From positions 174,001 to 238,000 of the forward strand of contig NZ_NPDS01000005.1 in the NCBI RefSeq assembly GCF_002811925.1: a stretch of DNA of 64,000 nucleotides, given 5' to 3'. Under the pieces are notes generated by a model. It made no database searches and was not told where the DNA came from. It was given only the letters and a program-made list of their open reading frames with translations. The position numbers were made by a program, and so were the translations under genes. Origin of the DNA: Leptospira barantonii. GTDB taxonomy: Bacteria; Spirochaetota; Leptospiria; Leptospirales; Leptospiraceae. Shown piece by piece: positions 9,648-17,415 of this stretch (within the stretch, counting starts at the first letter, position 1; each line of letters opens with the position of its first letter).

Positions 9648-9668
9648 GATGAATTCCTTCCTTAGTTC

Positions 9669-12194
9669 TTAGGTTACCGAAAGTTCTTTGTTCTGCCAAT
9701 CCACGGGACGAATCTGACCCCTTTCCTGGATGAACTTCACGTTCTCGTCCGATTGATCGCTGTTGACGAAGTGTTTGAACTTTTTTTGTTTTTCGGGATC
9801 GTCCACCACGGCTTTCCATTCGCAGTGATAACTATCGACGAGACCTTGCATTTCCATTTCGAGTTGTTCGTTGATTCCGAGACGATCGTTGATGATTACG
9901 TCTTTGAGATAATCGATTCCACCCTCGAGTTGATTGAGCCAAGCCGCGGTTCTTGTGAGTTTATCCGCAGTTCGAATGTAGAACATCAAGAATCGATCGA
10001 TGTAACGGATACAAGTGTCTTCGTCTATGTCCGCCGCGAGTAACATCGCGTGTTGTGGAGTAACTCCTCCGTTACCGCCGACGTAAAGATTCCATCCTTT
10101 TTCAGTCGCGATCAATCCGAAGTCCTTGCTCTGCGCTTCCGCACATTCACGAATACAACCGGACACGGCCCCTTTTAATTTATGCGGAGAACGGATTCCG
10201 CGATAACGTTCTTCGATACGAATCGCAAGCGACGTACTGTCTTGAACACCGTAACGACACCAAGTCGAACCGACACAACTTTTTACGGTTCTCATCGCTT
10301 TACCATACGCGTGTCCGCTTTCAAAACCGGCGTCCACAAGATCTTTCCAAATATCCGGAAGATCGTCCATCTTCGCACCGAGAAGATCGATTCTTTGTCC
10401 GCCGGTGATCTTACAATATAGATTGTATTTCTTAGCGACCGCTCCGATAACGATGAGTCTTTCGGGTGTGATTTCTCCGCCCGGAATTCTCGGAACCACG
10501 GAATAAGTTCCGCCTCTTTGAATGTTCGCGAGATACTTGTCGTTCGTGTCTTGGATCTCTCTGTGTTTTTTATGGACGATGGTTTCGTTCCACAAACTCG
10601 CGAGAATGGAAGCGACCGCAGGTTTACAAACCTCGCAACCTTTTCCCTTACCGCTTTCAGAGATCACGTCTTCGAAACTTTTCAGTTTCTTAACTTTAAT
10701 GACTTGAAACAATTCCTGTCTTGAGAACGGAAAGTGTTCGCAGATATGTTCCGTTACTACTTTACCGAGGGATTTTAATTCTCCCTTAAGAAGCGAATTT
10801 ACCTGAGGAATACATCCTCCACAACCCGTTCCCGCTTTGGTGCACGCCTTCAACGTTCCCATTTCGAAACATTCTTTTTCGCGGATCGCATTGAGAATGT
10901 CCCCTTTCGACACGTTGTTACAGGAACAGATTTTCGCTTCGTCCGGAAGAGAACCCGCACCAAACGACGATTCGGCGGATACAGAACCTACGATCAGACT
11001 TTCCGGCTCGGCGGGAAGTTCGATCTTGTTCAAATACAACGCGAGAAGATTTCCGTATGCGCTTGCGTCTCCGACGAGAATTCCTCCCAAAAGAGTTTTA
11101 CCGTCTTCGGATATTACTAATTTCTTATAGATTCCGGTGAGCGGATTTTTAAACGCGATCGGAATGTGATTGGATTGTCCGAGCGCGTCTCCGAAAGAAG
11201 CGACGTCCACACCGATCAATTTGAGTTTTGTGGATAAGTCCGAACCGAGATACGTTTTCGATTCTTTTTCCACATAACAAAGATTATGCGCTACGATTTC
11301 GGCCATTTCGTAACCGGGCGCGACAAGACCGTAGATCATTCCTTTGTGAAGAGCGCATTCTCCGATGGAATAAATTCCGGAAGCGCTGGTTTCCAAATGA
11401 TCGTTCACTTGAATTCCGCCTCTTTCACCCACGGCGATTCCCGCATTCTTTGCAAGTTCGTCTCTGGGTCTAATCCCCGCGGAAACAACGAGCATCTCGG
11501 TTTCTAAAACCGAACCGTCTTGAAATTCAAGACCGGCAAAAGATTCTTCCCCGATCGCTCTTTTCGTATTTTTTTCCAGATGAATGGAAACACCCAACGT
11601 TTCGATTTTGGATTTTAAAATCGAAGAACCCGCGTCGTCCAACTGACGAGGCATCAAACGAGTCGCGAACTCGACTACATCCGTTTTTAGATTCATATCG
11701 ACGAGAGCTTTTGCGGCTTCGAGACCCAAAAGTCCTCCGCCTAACACAGTCGCTTTTTTTACGGACTTGCCGTATTCTAAAATTTCTTCCAAGTCTTCGA
11801 TGGTTCTGTAAACGAAAACTCCCTTCTTGTCGATTCCTTCGAAGGTCGGAACGAAAGGAGCGGAGCCGGTTGCGAATACGAGTTTATCGAACGAATAAGC
11901 CGCTCCCGAGGACGTTTCCACTTTTTTGGAAGTTACATCCACGGAAGTCACTTTTTCCTTTAGGCGAAGTTCGATTCCGTTTTCAGAATACCAATCCTCT
12001 TTGGAAAGATACAACGGATCGACGGAACGATTCGTAAAATATTCGGAGAGATGAACGCGATCGTACGCCCGTCTAGGCTCCTCTCCGAATATTAGAATAT
12101 TAAACTTTTCGATTCCACCGAACTCGACCAATTTTTCGGCCAGCCTATGACCGACCATCCCATTACCTACTATGATCAACTGTTGTTTTGACAT
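9669..12194 (-). CDS. nirB: Nitrite reductase [NAD(P)H] large subunit NirB
   Basis: An 841-residue enzyme that reduces nitrite to ammonium with six electrons from NAD(P)H. Domains in order: FAD-binding (IIVGNGMVGHRLAEKL at the start), NAD-binding (VLGGGLLGLEAAKAL), a BFD-like [2Fe-2S] domain near residues 420-475 (ICSCNNVSKGDI, AGTGCGGC), a second degenerate Cys pair near 520-535 (GCEVC), then the nitrite/sulfite reductase ferredoxin-like and [4Fe-4S]-siroheme domains. The cluster cysteines are SCVGSTWC (about 640) and GCIREC (about 680). Length is normal for the family. With NirD, NarK and the siroheme methyltransferase this indicates assimilatory (or detoxifying) ammonium production. Confidence 0.96.
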   Translation of the reverse strand: MSKQQLIIVGNGMVGHRLAEKLVEFGGIEKFNILIFGEEPRRAYDRVHLSEYFTNRSVDPLYLSKEDWYSENGIELRLKEKVTSVDVTSKKVETSSGAAYSFDKLVFATGSAPFVPTFEGIDKKGVFVYRTIEDLEEILEYGKSVKKATVLGGGLLGLEAAKALVDMNLKTDVVEFATRLMPRQLDDAGSSILKSKIETLGVSIHLEKNTKRAIGEESFAGLEFQDGSVLETEMLVVSAGIRPRDELAKNAGIAVGERGGIQVNDHLETSASGIYSIGECALHKGMIYGLVAPGYEMAEIVAHNLCYVEKESKTYLGSDLSTKLKLIGVDVASFGDALGQSNHIPIAFKNPLTGIYKKLVISEDGKTLLGGILVGDASAYGNLLALYLNKIELPAEPESLIVGSVSAESSFGAGSLPDEAKICSCNNVSKGDILNAIREKECFEMGTLKACTKAGTGCGGCIPQVNSLLKGELKSLGKVVTEHICEHFPFSRQELFQVIKVKKLKSFEDVISESGKGKGCEVCKPAVASILASLWNETIVHKKHREIQDTNDKYLANIQRGGTYSVVPRIPGGEITPERLIVIGAVAKKYNLYCKITGGQRIDLLGAKMDDLPDIWKDLVDAGFESGHAYGKAMRTVKSCVGSTWCRYGVQDSTSLAIRIEERYRGIRSPHKLKGAVSGCIRECAEAQSKDFGLIATEKGWNLYVGGNGGVTPQHAMLLAADIDEDTCIRYIDRFLMFYIRTADKLTRTAAWLNQLEGGIDYLKDVIINDRLGINEQLEMEMQGLVDSYHCEWKAVVDDPEKQKKFKHFVNSDQSDENVKFIQERGQIRPVDWQNKELSVT

Positions 12195-12229
12195 TTTTAT
12201 TTTTCTCCCGATCTCTCTATACGTGCAAG

Positions 12230-13441
12230 TTAAGCGGTTTCGATTTCGAGTTGAGTGTCCTCGATTTTACTCCAAACGTAAAAGTTCGTTCCGTATAATA
12301 CCGCCGCACCGATCAAGACGATGATTCCGAGGATCGTAAACCCCGCGGAATAAGTTCCCCAAGCCGACTTCAAAGACCCGAGAAGATTCGGAACCAAAAA
12401 TCCGCCGAAACCTCCGAACGCCCCGACGAAACCGGTTACGATTCCGATGTCTTTTTTAAAACGGGACGGAACGAGTTGAAAAACGGAACCGTTTCCGAGT
12501 CCCAAACATAACATTAACAAAATGAAAAGTGGAAGAACCAGACCCAAACTCGGCAGAGTTGAAATTCCGAAAAAGATCATGGATACGAGAAGAAGTACGA
12601 AACAAAGAACGGTGGCTCCTCCGAATTTATCGGAAAGATAACCTCCGAAAGGACGAATCATACTCGCACCGATGATACAATACGTCGTGTATAAACCTGT
12701 GGTGACTTTATCCGCTCCGTACTGATCGTAGAAAAAGATCGGAAGGAAACTTGCTAAACCGACAAACCCGCCGAATGTGATGCTGTATAAGAAACTGAAA
12801 ATCATCGCGTCTCTAGACTTGACAGGCGCCAAATACTCGAGAATCGTTTTACCGGAAGGTTGAACCTTTTCTTCTTTTGCGAAAAAGTAGAAGAAGATAA
12901 AAACGAGAACCATCGGAATCAACGCAAATCCGAAAACCGCGTGCCAACCGAAACTACGAGCCAAATCCGGAGCGAACAATGTAGCGATCACCGAACCGCT
13001 GTTTCCGGCTCCGGCAATTCCCATTACTAAACCTTGATATTTTGCCGAATAACTTCTACTCGCAAGAGGAAGCGCAACCGCGAAACTGGAACCCGCGATT
13101 CCGAGAAGAAGACCGATCGCAAAAATTTCGGTCATGGAGTTTCCGAACTGCCATCCTAAAAACAAAGGAAGCATGGTAAGAATCATTCCCGTAAGAGCGA
13201 CTCTTCTCGAACCGAAACGATCGGATAACAATCCCATCGGAATTCGAAGTAACGTTCCTCCGAGAAGCGGAACGGAAACCATCAATCCCTTTTGTGCGGG
13301 ATTTAAGCCGAATTCTTCGGAAAGAAAAACTCCGAGAGCCGCTAAAAGCATCCATACCATAAAACTAAAATCGAAGTATAGAAAAGCGCTCATAAGCGTC
13401 GGAAAGTGACCGGCAGATAAGAATTCTTTGATCTTTTTCAT
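12230..13441 (-). CDS. narK: Nitrate/nitrite transporter, NarK/NasA-type MFS
   Basis: A 403-residue major facilitator protein with about 12 membrane segments. Characteristic stretches are FDFSFMVWMLLAALGVF in helix 1, RIPMGLLSDRFGSRRV in the first cytoplasmic loop, and glycine-rich helix segments GIAGAGNSG and FVGAFGGFGGFLVP, which match nitrate signature motifs of the NNP family. I use the ATG at 13441 (MKKIKEFLSAGHFPT), which has TAAGGA about 9 bases upstream; an ATG at 13498 would add 19 charged residues. It is first in the minus-strand operon and therefore carries its leader. Confidence 0.92.
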   Translation of the reverse strand: MKKIKEFLSAGHFPTLMSAFLYFDFSFMVWMLLAALGVFLSEEFGLNPAQKGLMVSVPLLGGTLLRIPMGLLSDRFGSRRVALTGMILTMLPLFLGWQFGNSMTEIFAIGLLLGIAGSSFAVALPLASRSYSAKYQGLVMGIAGAGNSGSVIATLFAPDLARSFGWHAVFGFALIPMVLVFIFFYFFAKEEKVQPSGKTILEYLAPVKSRDAMIFSFLYSITFGGFVGLASFLPIFFYDQYGADKVTTGLYTTYCIIGASMIRPFGGYLSDKFGGATVLCFVLLLVSMIFFGISTLPSLGLVLPLFILLMLCLGLGNGSVFQLVPSRFKKDIGIVTGFVGAFGGFGGFLVPNLLGSLKSAWGTYSAGFTILGIIVLIGAAVLYGTNFYVWSKIEDTQLEIETA

Positions 13442-13613
13442 TTTAATATTTTCCTTAAGTGGAAGTTTCCTTTTTAGATTCCTGTCTCTATTCAGCAAAA
13501 ACCGTACCAGTTTCGGATTAATTTTTAGGCAAAGTGACGGATCGGCCTCCTTTCTATGCGTATTTGCAACTTATAACTTGAAGTGCCGCATTCCATAAGG
13601 ATCCGAAAGGGCA

Positions 13614-13648
13614 AAAATTCTCTTCCGAAACGCCGGAGTGAGAATTTT
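13614..13648 (-). promoter_or_regulatory. Hairpin in the narK leader, possible attenuator
   Basis: AAAATTCTC (13614-13622) and GAGAATTTT (13640-13648) are perfect complements, with an inner TCCG/CGGA pairing. Read on the minus strand the second arm ends in five T residues followed by GCCC, a weak intrinsic-terminator shape about 170 bases ahead of the narK ATG. Confidence 0.4.
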
Positions 13649-13650
13649 CT

Positions 13651-13665
13651 GCTGATATATTCAGC
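13651..13665. promoter_or_regulatory. Palindrome GCTGA-N5-TCAGC, candidate operator
   Basis: Perfect 5-base arms around TATAT. It lies between the hairpin and the AT palindrome that holds the putative promoters, a suitable position for a regulator site. No regulator is assigned. Confidence 0.4.
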
Positions 13666-13671
13666 ATTTGG

Positions 13672-13685
13672 TACAGTATCCTGTA
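13672..13685. promoter_or_regulatory. Palindrome TACAG-N4-CTGTA, candidate operator
   Basis: Perfect 5-base arms around TATC, centred about 20 bases from the neighbouring palindrome at 13651-13665, that is about two helical turns. It could be half of a paired regulator site controlling both transcripts. Confidence 0.4.
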
Positions 13686-13705
13686 ATTATTTTTGATTTT
13701 CGAAT

Positions 13706-13725
13706 ATATTATATTTTTATAATAT
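13706..13725. promoter_or_regulatory. AT palindrome containing TATAAT on both strands (divergent -10 elements)
   Basis: ATATTATA (13706-13713) and TATAATAT (13718-13725) flank TTTT. TATAAT at 13718-13723 could serve the nitrate reductase, with a poor TTGATT 19 bases upstream. Its mirror image at 13708-13713 could serve narK. TTTCAA at 13727-13732 reads TTGAAA on the minus strand, but its spacing to that TATAAT is short. Confidence 0.4.
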
Positions 13726-13851
13726 GTTTCAATTGGATTACGAATTCGTAATTCAACCCCGCTTCAGTGTGTGAACGGAAAAGATTTCAATCGAATTAGG
13801 GATCGGTTTACCGAAATCGAAACCTGGTACCATTCTTGCATAATATGTACC

Positions 13852-16800
13852 GTGAACATCGCGGAAACATTTCAAACAACATGCTCCTATTGCGGAGTCG
13901 GGTGTGGAGTTCTTATACATAAACATTCTTCCCAAGAATTGAAAGTGGAAGGAGATCCGACTCATCCAGCGAACAAAGGCCTTTTATGTTCCAAGGGAAT
14001 GAATCTAAACTATTCTTTGTTAAATCGTTCCGATCGTTTGTTCTTTCCTTCGATGAGGAAGGACGGAAATTCTCCGCAGATCAGAACCGATTGGGATTCC
14101 GCTCTTCAAAGAATCGCTCAAGAGTTTAAAAAAATCATACAAGAACACGGACCGGATTCGGTCGGCTTCTACGTTTCCGGTCAATTGTTAACCGAAGAAT
14201 ACTACGTAGTAAATAAAATCGCGAAAGGTTTTATCGGAACCAACAATATAGATACGAATTCAAGACTTTGTATGAGTTCCGCGGTCGTCGGTTACAAGAT
14301 GGCTTTGGGCGAAGACAGCGTCCCGGTGAGTTATGAGGACATTGAACTCGCCGATTGTTTTTTAGTCGCTGGCGCAAACCCCGCCTGGTGTCATCCCATT
14401 CTATTTCGCAGAATCGAAGCGCATAAACAAGCGAATCCGAACGTAAAACTCATCGTAGTCGATCCGAGAAAAACGGAAAGTTGCGAGGACGCCGATCTTC
14501 ATCTTCAAATCAAACCGGGAAGCGACATTCATCTCTTTCATGCAATTGCAAGAATTCTAATAGAACAAAACAGAATCGATTCCGAATTTTTGAAAAATCA
14601 CACGGAAGGTTTCGAAGAACTCAAAGAAAAAGTATTTCAACAATCCGTTGAAGATTACGCGAACGCTTGCGATATTCCTTCGGAACAAATCCGCCAAGCG
14701 GCCCAATGGATCGGCGATTCCAAAGGGTTTCTTTCGCTTTGGGCGATGGGTCTCAATCAAAGTGTGATCGGAGTCAATAAGAACCTCGCCCTTTTGAATC
14801 TTTCTCTTCTTACGGGACAAATCGGAAAACCCGGATCGGGACCATTCTCCTTAACCGGACAACCGAACGCGATGGGTGGTAGAGAAGTCGGCGGTCTTTG
14901 CAATTTATTGCCCGCTCATAGAAACTTGGCGAATCCGGAACACAGAGCCGAGGTCGCGCAATTTTGGGGTGTGAATTCCATCCAAGAAAAACCGGGTTAT
15001 AGCGCGACCGAGATGTTCGATCATCTTAGAACCGGAAAGATGAAAGCGATCTGGATCATCTGTACGAATCCGACGGTAAGTCTTCCAGATGCGCGTCTTG
15101 TGGAATCCGGTCTTAGATCCGCGGAGTTCGTAGTCGTTCAAGATATTTCCAAAGATTCTTCCGCGATTCCGTTTGCGGACGTGATCTTACCGGCCGCGGG
15201 TTGGGCCGAGAAACAAGGTACGATGACCAACTCCGATCGAAGAATCACGTATCTTCCGAAAGTTCTGGATCCTCCGGGCGAAGCGATGCCCGACACTTGG
15301 ATCTTAAATCAGTTCGCAAAAAAGATGGGATGGACTTCCTCCTTTGCATTTGAAAACGAAGGAGAGGTTTTCGAAGAACATTGTCGCTTAACAAAAGGAA
15401 CAAACATAGACATCGCGGGACTCGACTATTCCGTTCTTATGGAAAAAAGATCCGTTCAATGGCCTTATCCAACGAAGGGTCACGGTGGCACTCAACGTCT
15501 TTTTACCGATCGCAATTTTTATAGACCGAACGGAAAAGCAAAGATTCACGCGGTGGAACCCGATGACAGTTCCGAAAAAGCGACTTCCGATTTTCCTTTG
15601 ATCTTAACCACGGGAAGAATTCGGGATCAATGGCATACGATGACTCGAACCGGCAAGGTTCGCAAACTCAACGAACACAAACGCGAACCGTATTTGGAAA
15701 TTCATCCGAATGACGCGAAGATCAGAAACATCGAAGAAGGATCTCTCGTCGAGATTTTCAACGAAAGAGGTAAGACAAAGGTCAAGGCGACGATCACCGA
15801 GTCGATCAAAGAAGGTGTTGTTTTTCTTCCCATGCACTGGGGAAAAAAATTAGGAAGGGACGATTCCCGCGCGAACAATCTTACGAGCGGCGCATACGAC
15901 CCGTATTCAAAACAACCGGGCTTTAAAATTTCCGCGGTTGAAGTTAAAGTTTATCACAAACGAAAAGAAAAAATTCTCATCATAGGCGGAGGCAACGGAA
16001 CTCTTGCGTTCCTTCGTTCTTACAGAGCTTTGGATCCAGAAAGCGAGATCACGGTTCTTTGTAAGGAAAAAAATCCGTTCTACAACCGCATTCTTCTTCC
16101 GGATTATATCAGCGGCGAAAAAATCTTCGGCGACCTGATGGGTGTGAGCGAAGAGGAAATTCTTTCTTGGAACTTCGATATCTTCCCGGATAGGACGGTG
16201 ACCCAGGTTCATCCCGAAGGTAAGATCGTTCGAGACGATCAAGGCAACACGTATTCTTACGATAAACTGATCTTCGCAACCGGAAGTTCTCCGTTTATCC
16301 CGAGTATGATTCCGAAGGAAATGGAAGGAATTTTCGCGCTTCGTTCCAAAGAAGACGCGGAAAAAATCAAGGGCTTTTTCGTAAGAGACACACACGTTCT
16401 GATCGTGGGCGGCGGACTTTTGGGTTTGGAACTCGCGGCCGCATTACGATCTTTGCATGTTCGTGTTAGCGTATTAATCCGAACTGACAGACTGATGTCC
16501 AAACAACTCGATCCGATCGCCGGAGAAATTCTAAACGAAGAAATCGAATCGAGAGGAATCGAAATCATCCGCAACGCGGAAATCGTAAAGATCAAAGGAA
16601 CTTCCAGGGTTCAAAGCGTCAAACTCAGTAACGGAGAATCAATCGTTCCCGACGGAATCGTTTATGCGACCGGAACAACTCCGAATCTTCAACTCGCAAA
16701 ACTCGCGGGTTTGGAATGCAAACAGGGGATTCTCGTGGATCCTTATCTGCGTTCCTCCGATCCGGATATCTATGCGATCGGCGAAGTCGCAGAACATACG

Positions 16801-17382
16801 TCCGGTCTTTACGGAACCGTAGCCGCAACGGAAGAACAATCCAAAATCGCGGCCAATCATATCTACGGATACGCATTCGATTTTTATAATGGATCGATTC
16901 ATTCCAATCTTCTAAAAATCCCGGAACTCGATCTTGTTTCATTGAGACTCGCCGATACTCCGATGGATCTTTCCGAAGATAAGTCCGGCGAATACGAGGA
17001 AGTCGTTTTTCTCGATCGTAAAAAAAGAAAGTATAAGAAGTGCATTATCAAGGGAGATAAACTCGTAGGAGCGATTCTCATCGGAGATAAATCCAACTTC
17101 CAAGATTTTAAAGAACTCATCTCAAGCGGAATCGAACTCGGTGATCGAAGGGAACAACTTCTTTCCGGCGGTGGCACTGCGAGAAAACCCGTAATCGGAA
17201 AACTTGTCTGCTCCTGCAACGGAGTGGGCGACGGAAACCTCCGGGAAGAAATCAAGAACGGTTGCAAATCCATGGAAGCCCTTGGTAAGGCCACGGGCGC
17301 CGGCACAGGTTGTGGTAGTTGTCGTCCCGAGATTTCTAAAATTCTCAAGTCCGACTTGGCGATGAGTGAAATTGAAAAATGA
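13852..17382 (+). CDS. nasA: Single-chain assimilatory nitrate reductase (MGD catalytic + FAD/NAD(P) + BFD domains)
   Basis: A chain of about 1176 residues, reducing nitrate to nitrite. The N-terminus has the [4Fe-4S] motif TTCSYCGVGCGV with a later LLCSKG. The molybdopterin core includes SRLCMSSAVVGYK, whose Cys should ligate molybdenum. A dinucleotide-binding domain follows (LTTGRIRDQWHTMTRTGK). At about residue 705 a pyridine-nucleotide-disulfide oxidoreductase domain begins (ILIIGGGNGTLAFLR, then LIVGGGLLGLELAAAL, then IYAIGEVAEHTSG). The last 60 residues are a BFD-like [2Fe-2S] domain (LVCSCNGVGDGN, GAGTGCGSCRPE). The chain thus carries both an NAD(P)H-oxidising module and the catalytic module, normally on two subunits. 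I prefer the GTG at 13852, eight residues before the first Cys; an in-frame GTG at 13771 would add 27 unconserved residues. Neither has a clear ribosome binding site. Confidence 0.93.
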   Translation: MNIAETFQTTCSYCGVGCGVLIHKHSSQELKVEGDPTHPANKGLLCSKGMNLNYSLLNRSDRLFFPSMRKDGNSPQIRTDWDSALQRIAQEFKKIIQEHGPDSVGFYVSGQLLTEEYYVVNKIAKGFIGTNNIDTNSRLCMSSAVVGYKMALGEDSVPVSYEDIELADCFLVAGANPAWCHPILFRRIEAHKQANPNVKLIVVDPRKTESCEDADLHLQIKPGSDIHLFHAIARILIEQNRIDSEFLKNHTEGFEELKEKVFQQSVEDYANACDIPSEQIRQAAQWIGDSKGFLSLWAMGLNQSVIGVNKNLALLNLSLLTGQIGKPGSGPFSLTGQPNAMGGREVGGLCNLLPAHRNLANPEHRAEVAQFWGVNSIQEKPGYSATEMFDHLRTGKMKAIWIICTNPTVSLPDARLVESGLRSAEFVVVQDISKDSSAIPFADVILPAAGWAEKQGTMTNSDRRITYLPKVLDPPGEAMPDTWILNQFAKKMGWTSSFAFENEGEVFEEHCRLTKGTNIDIAGLDYSVLMEKRSVQWPYPTKGHGGTQRLFTDRNFYRPNGKAKIHAVEPDDSSEKATSDFPLILTTGRIRDQWHTMTRTGKVRKLNEHKREPYLEIHPNDAKIRNIEEGSLVEIFNERGKTKVKATITESIKEGVVFLPMHWGKKLGRDDSRANNLTSGAYDPYSKQPGFKISAVEVKVYHKRKEKILIIGGGNGTLAFLRSYRALDPESEITVLCKEKNPFYNRILLPDYISGEKIFGDLMGVSEEEILSWNFDIFPDRTVTQVHPEGKIVRDDQGNTYSYDKLIFATGSSPFIPSMIPKEMEGIFALRSKEDAEKIKGFFVRDTHVLIVGGGLLGLELAAALRSLHVRVSVLIRTDRLMSKQLDPIAGEILNEEIESRGIEIIRNAEIVKIKGTSRVQSVKLSNGESIVPDGIVYATGTTPNLQLAKLAGLECKQGILVDPYLRSSDPDIYAIGEVAEHTSGLYGTVAATEEQSKIAANHIYGYAFDFYNGSIHSNLLKIPELDLVSLRLADTPMDLSEDKSGEYEEVVFLDRKKRKYKKCIIKGDKLVGAILIGDKSNFQDFKELISSGIELGDRREQLLSGGGTARKPVIGKLVCSCNGVGDGNLREEIKNGCKSMEALGKATGAGTGCGSCRPEISKILKSDLAMSEIEK

Positions 17383-17415
17383 ATCTTAAAAAAATAAAAT
17401 CGAAAGGGTCCAAAA

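Larger units (their letters stand above)
13442..13851. promoter_or_regulatory. Divergent control region between narK operon and nitrate reductase
   Basis: About 410 non-coding bases drive both halves of the nitrate locus. They hold an inverted repeat that can fold on either strand (13614-13648), two short palindromes (13651-13665 and 13672-13685) and an 8-base-arm AT palindrome (13706-13725) containing TATAAT on both strands. If the minus-strand promoter lies at the AT palindrome, narK has a leader of roughly 250 nucleotides, which leaves room for RNA-level control. An isolated GGAGG (minus strand, near 13547) is not followed by a usable start codon. No known riboswitch was recognised. Confidence 0.6.
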
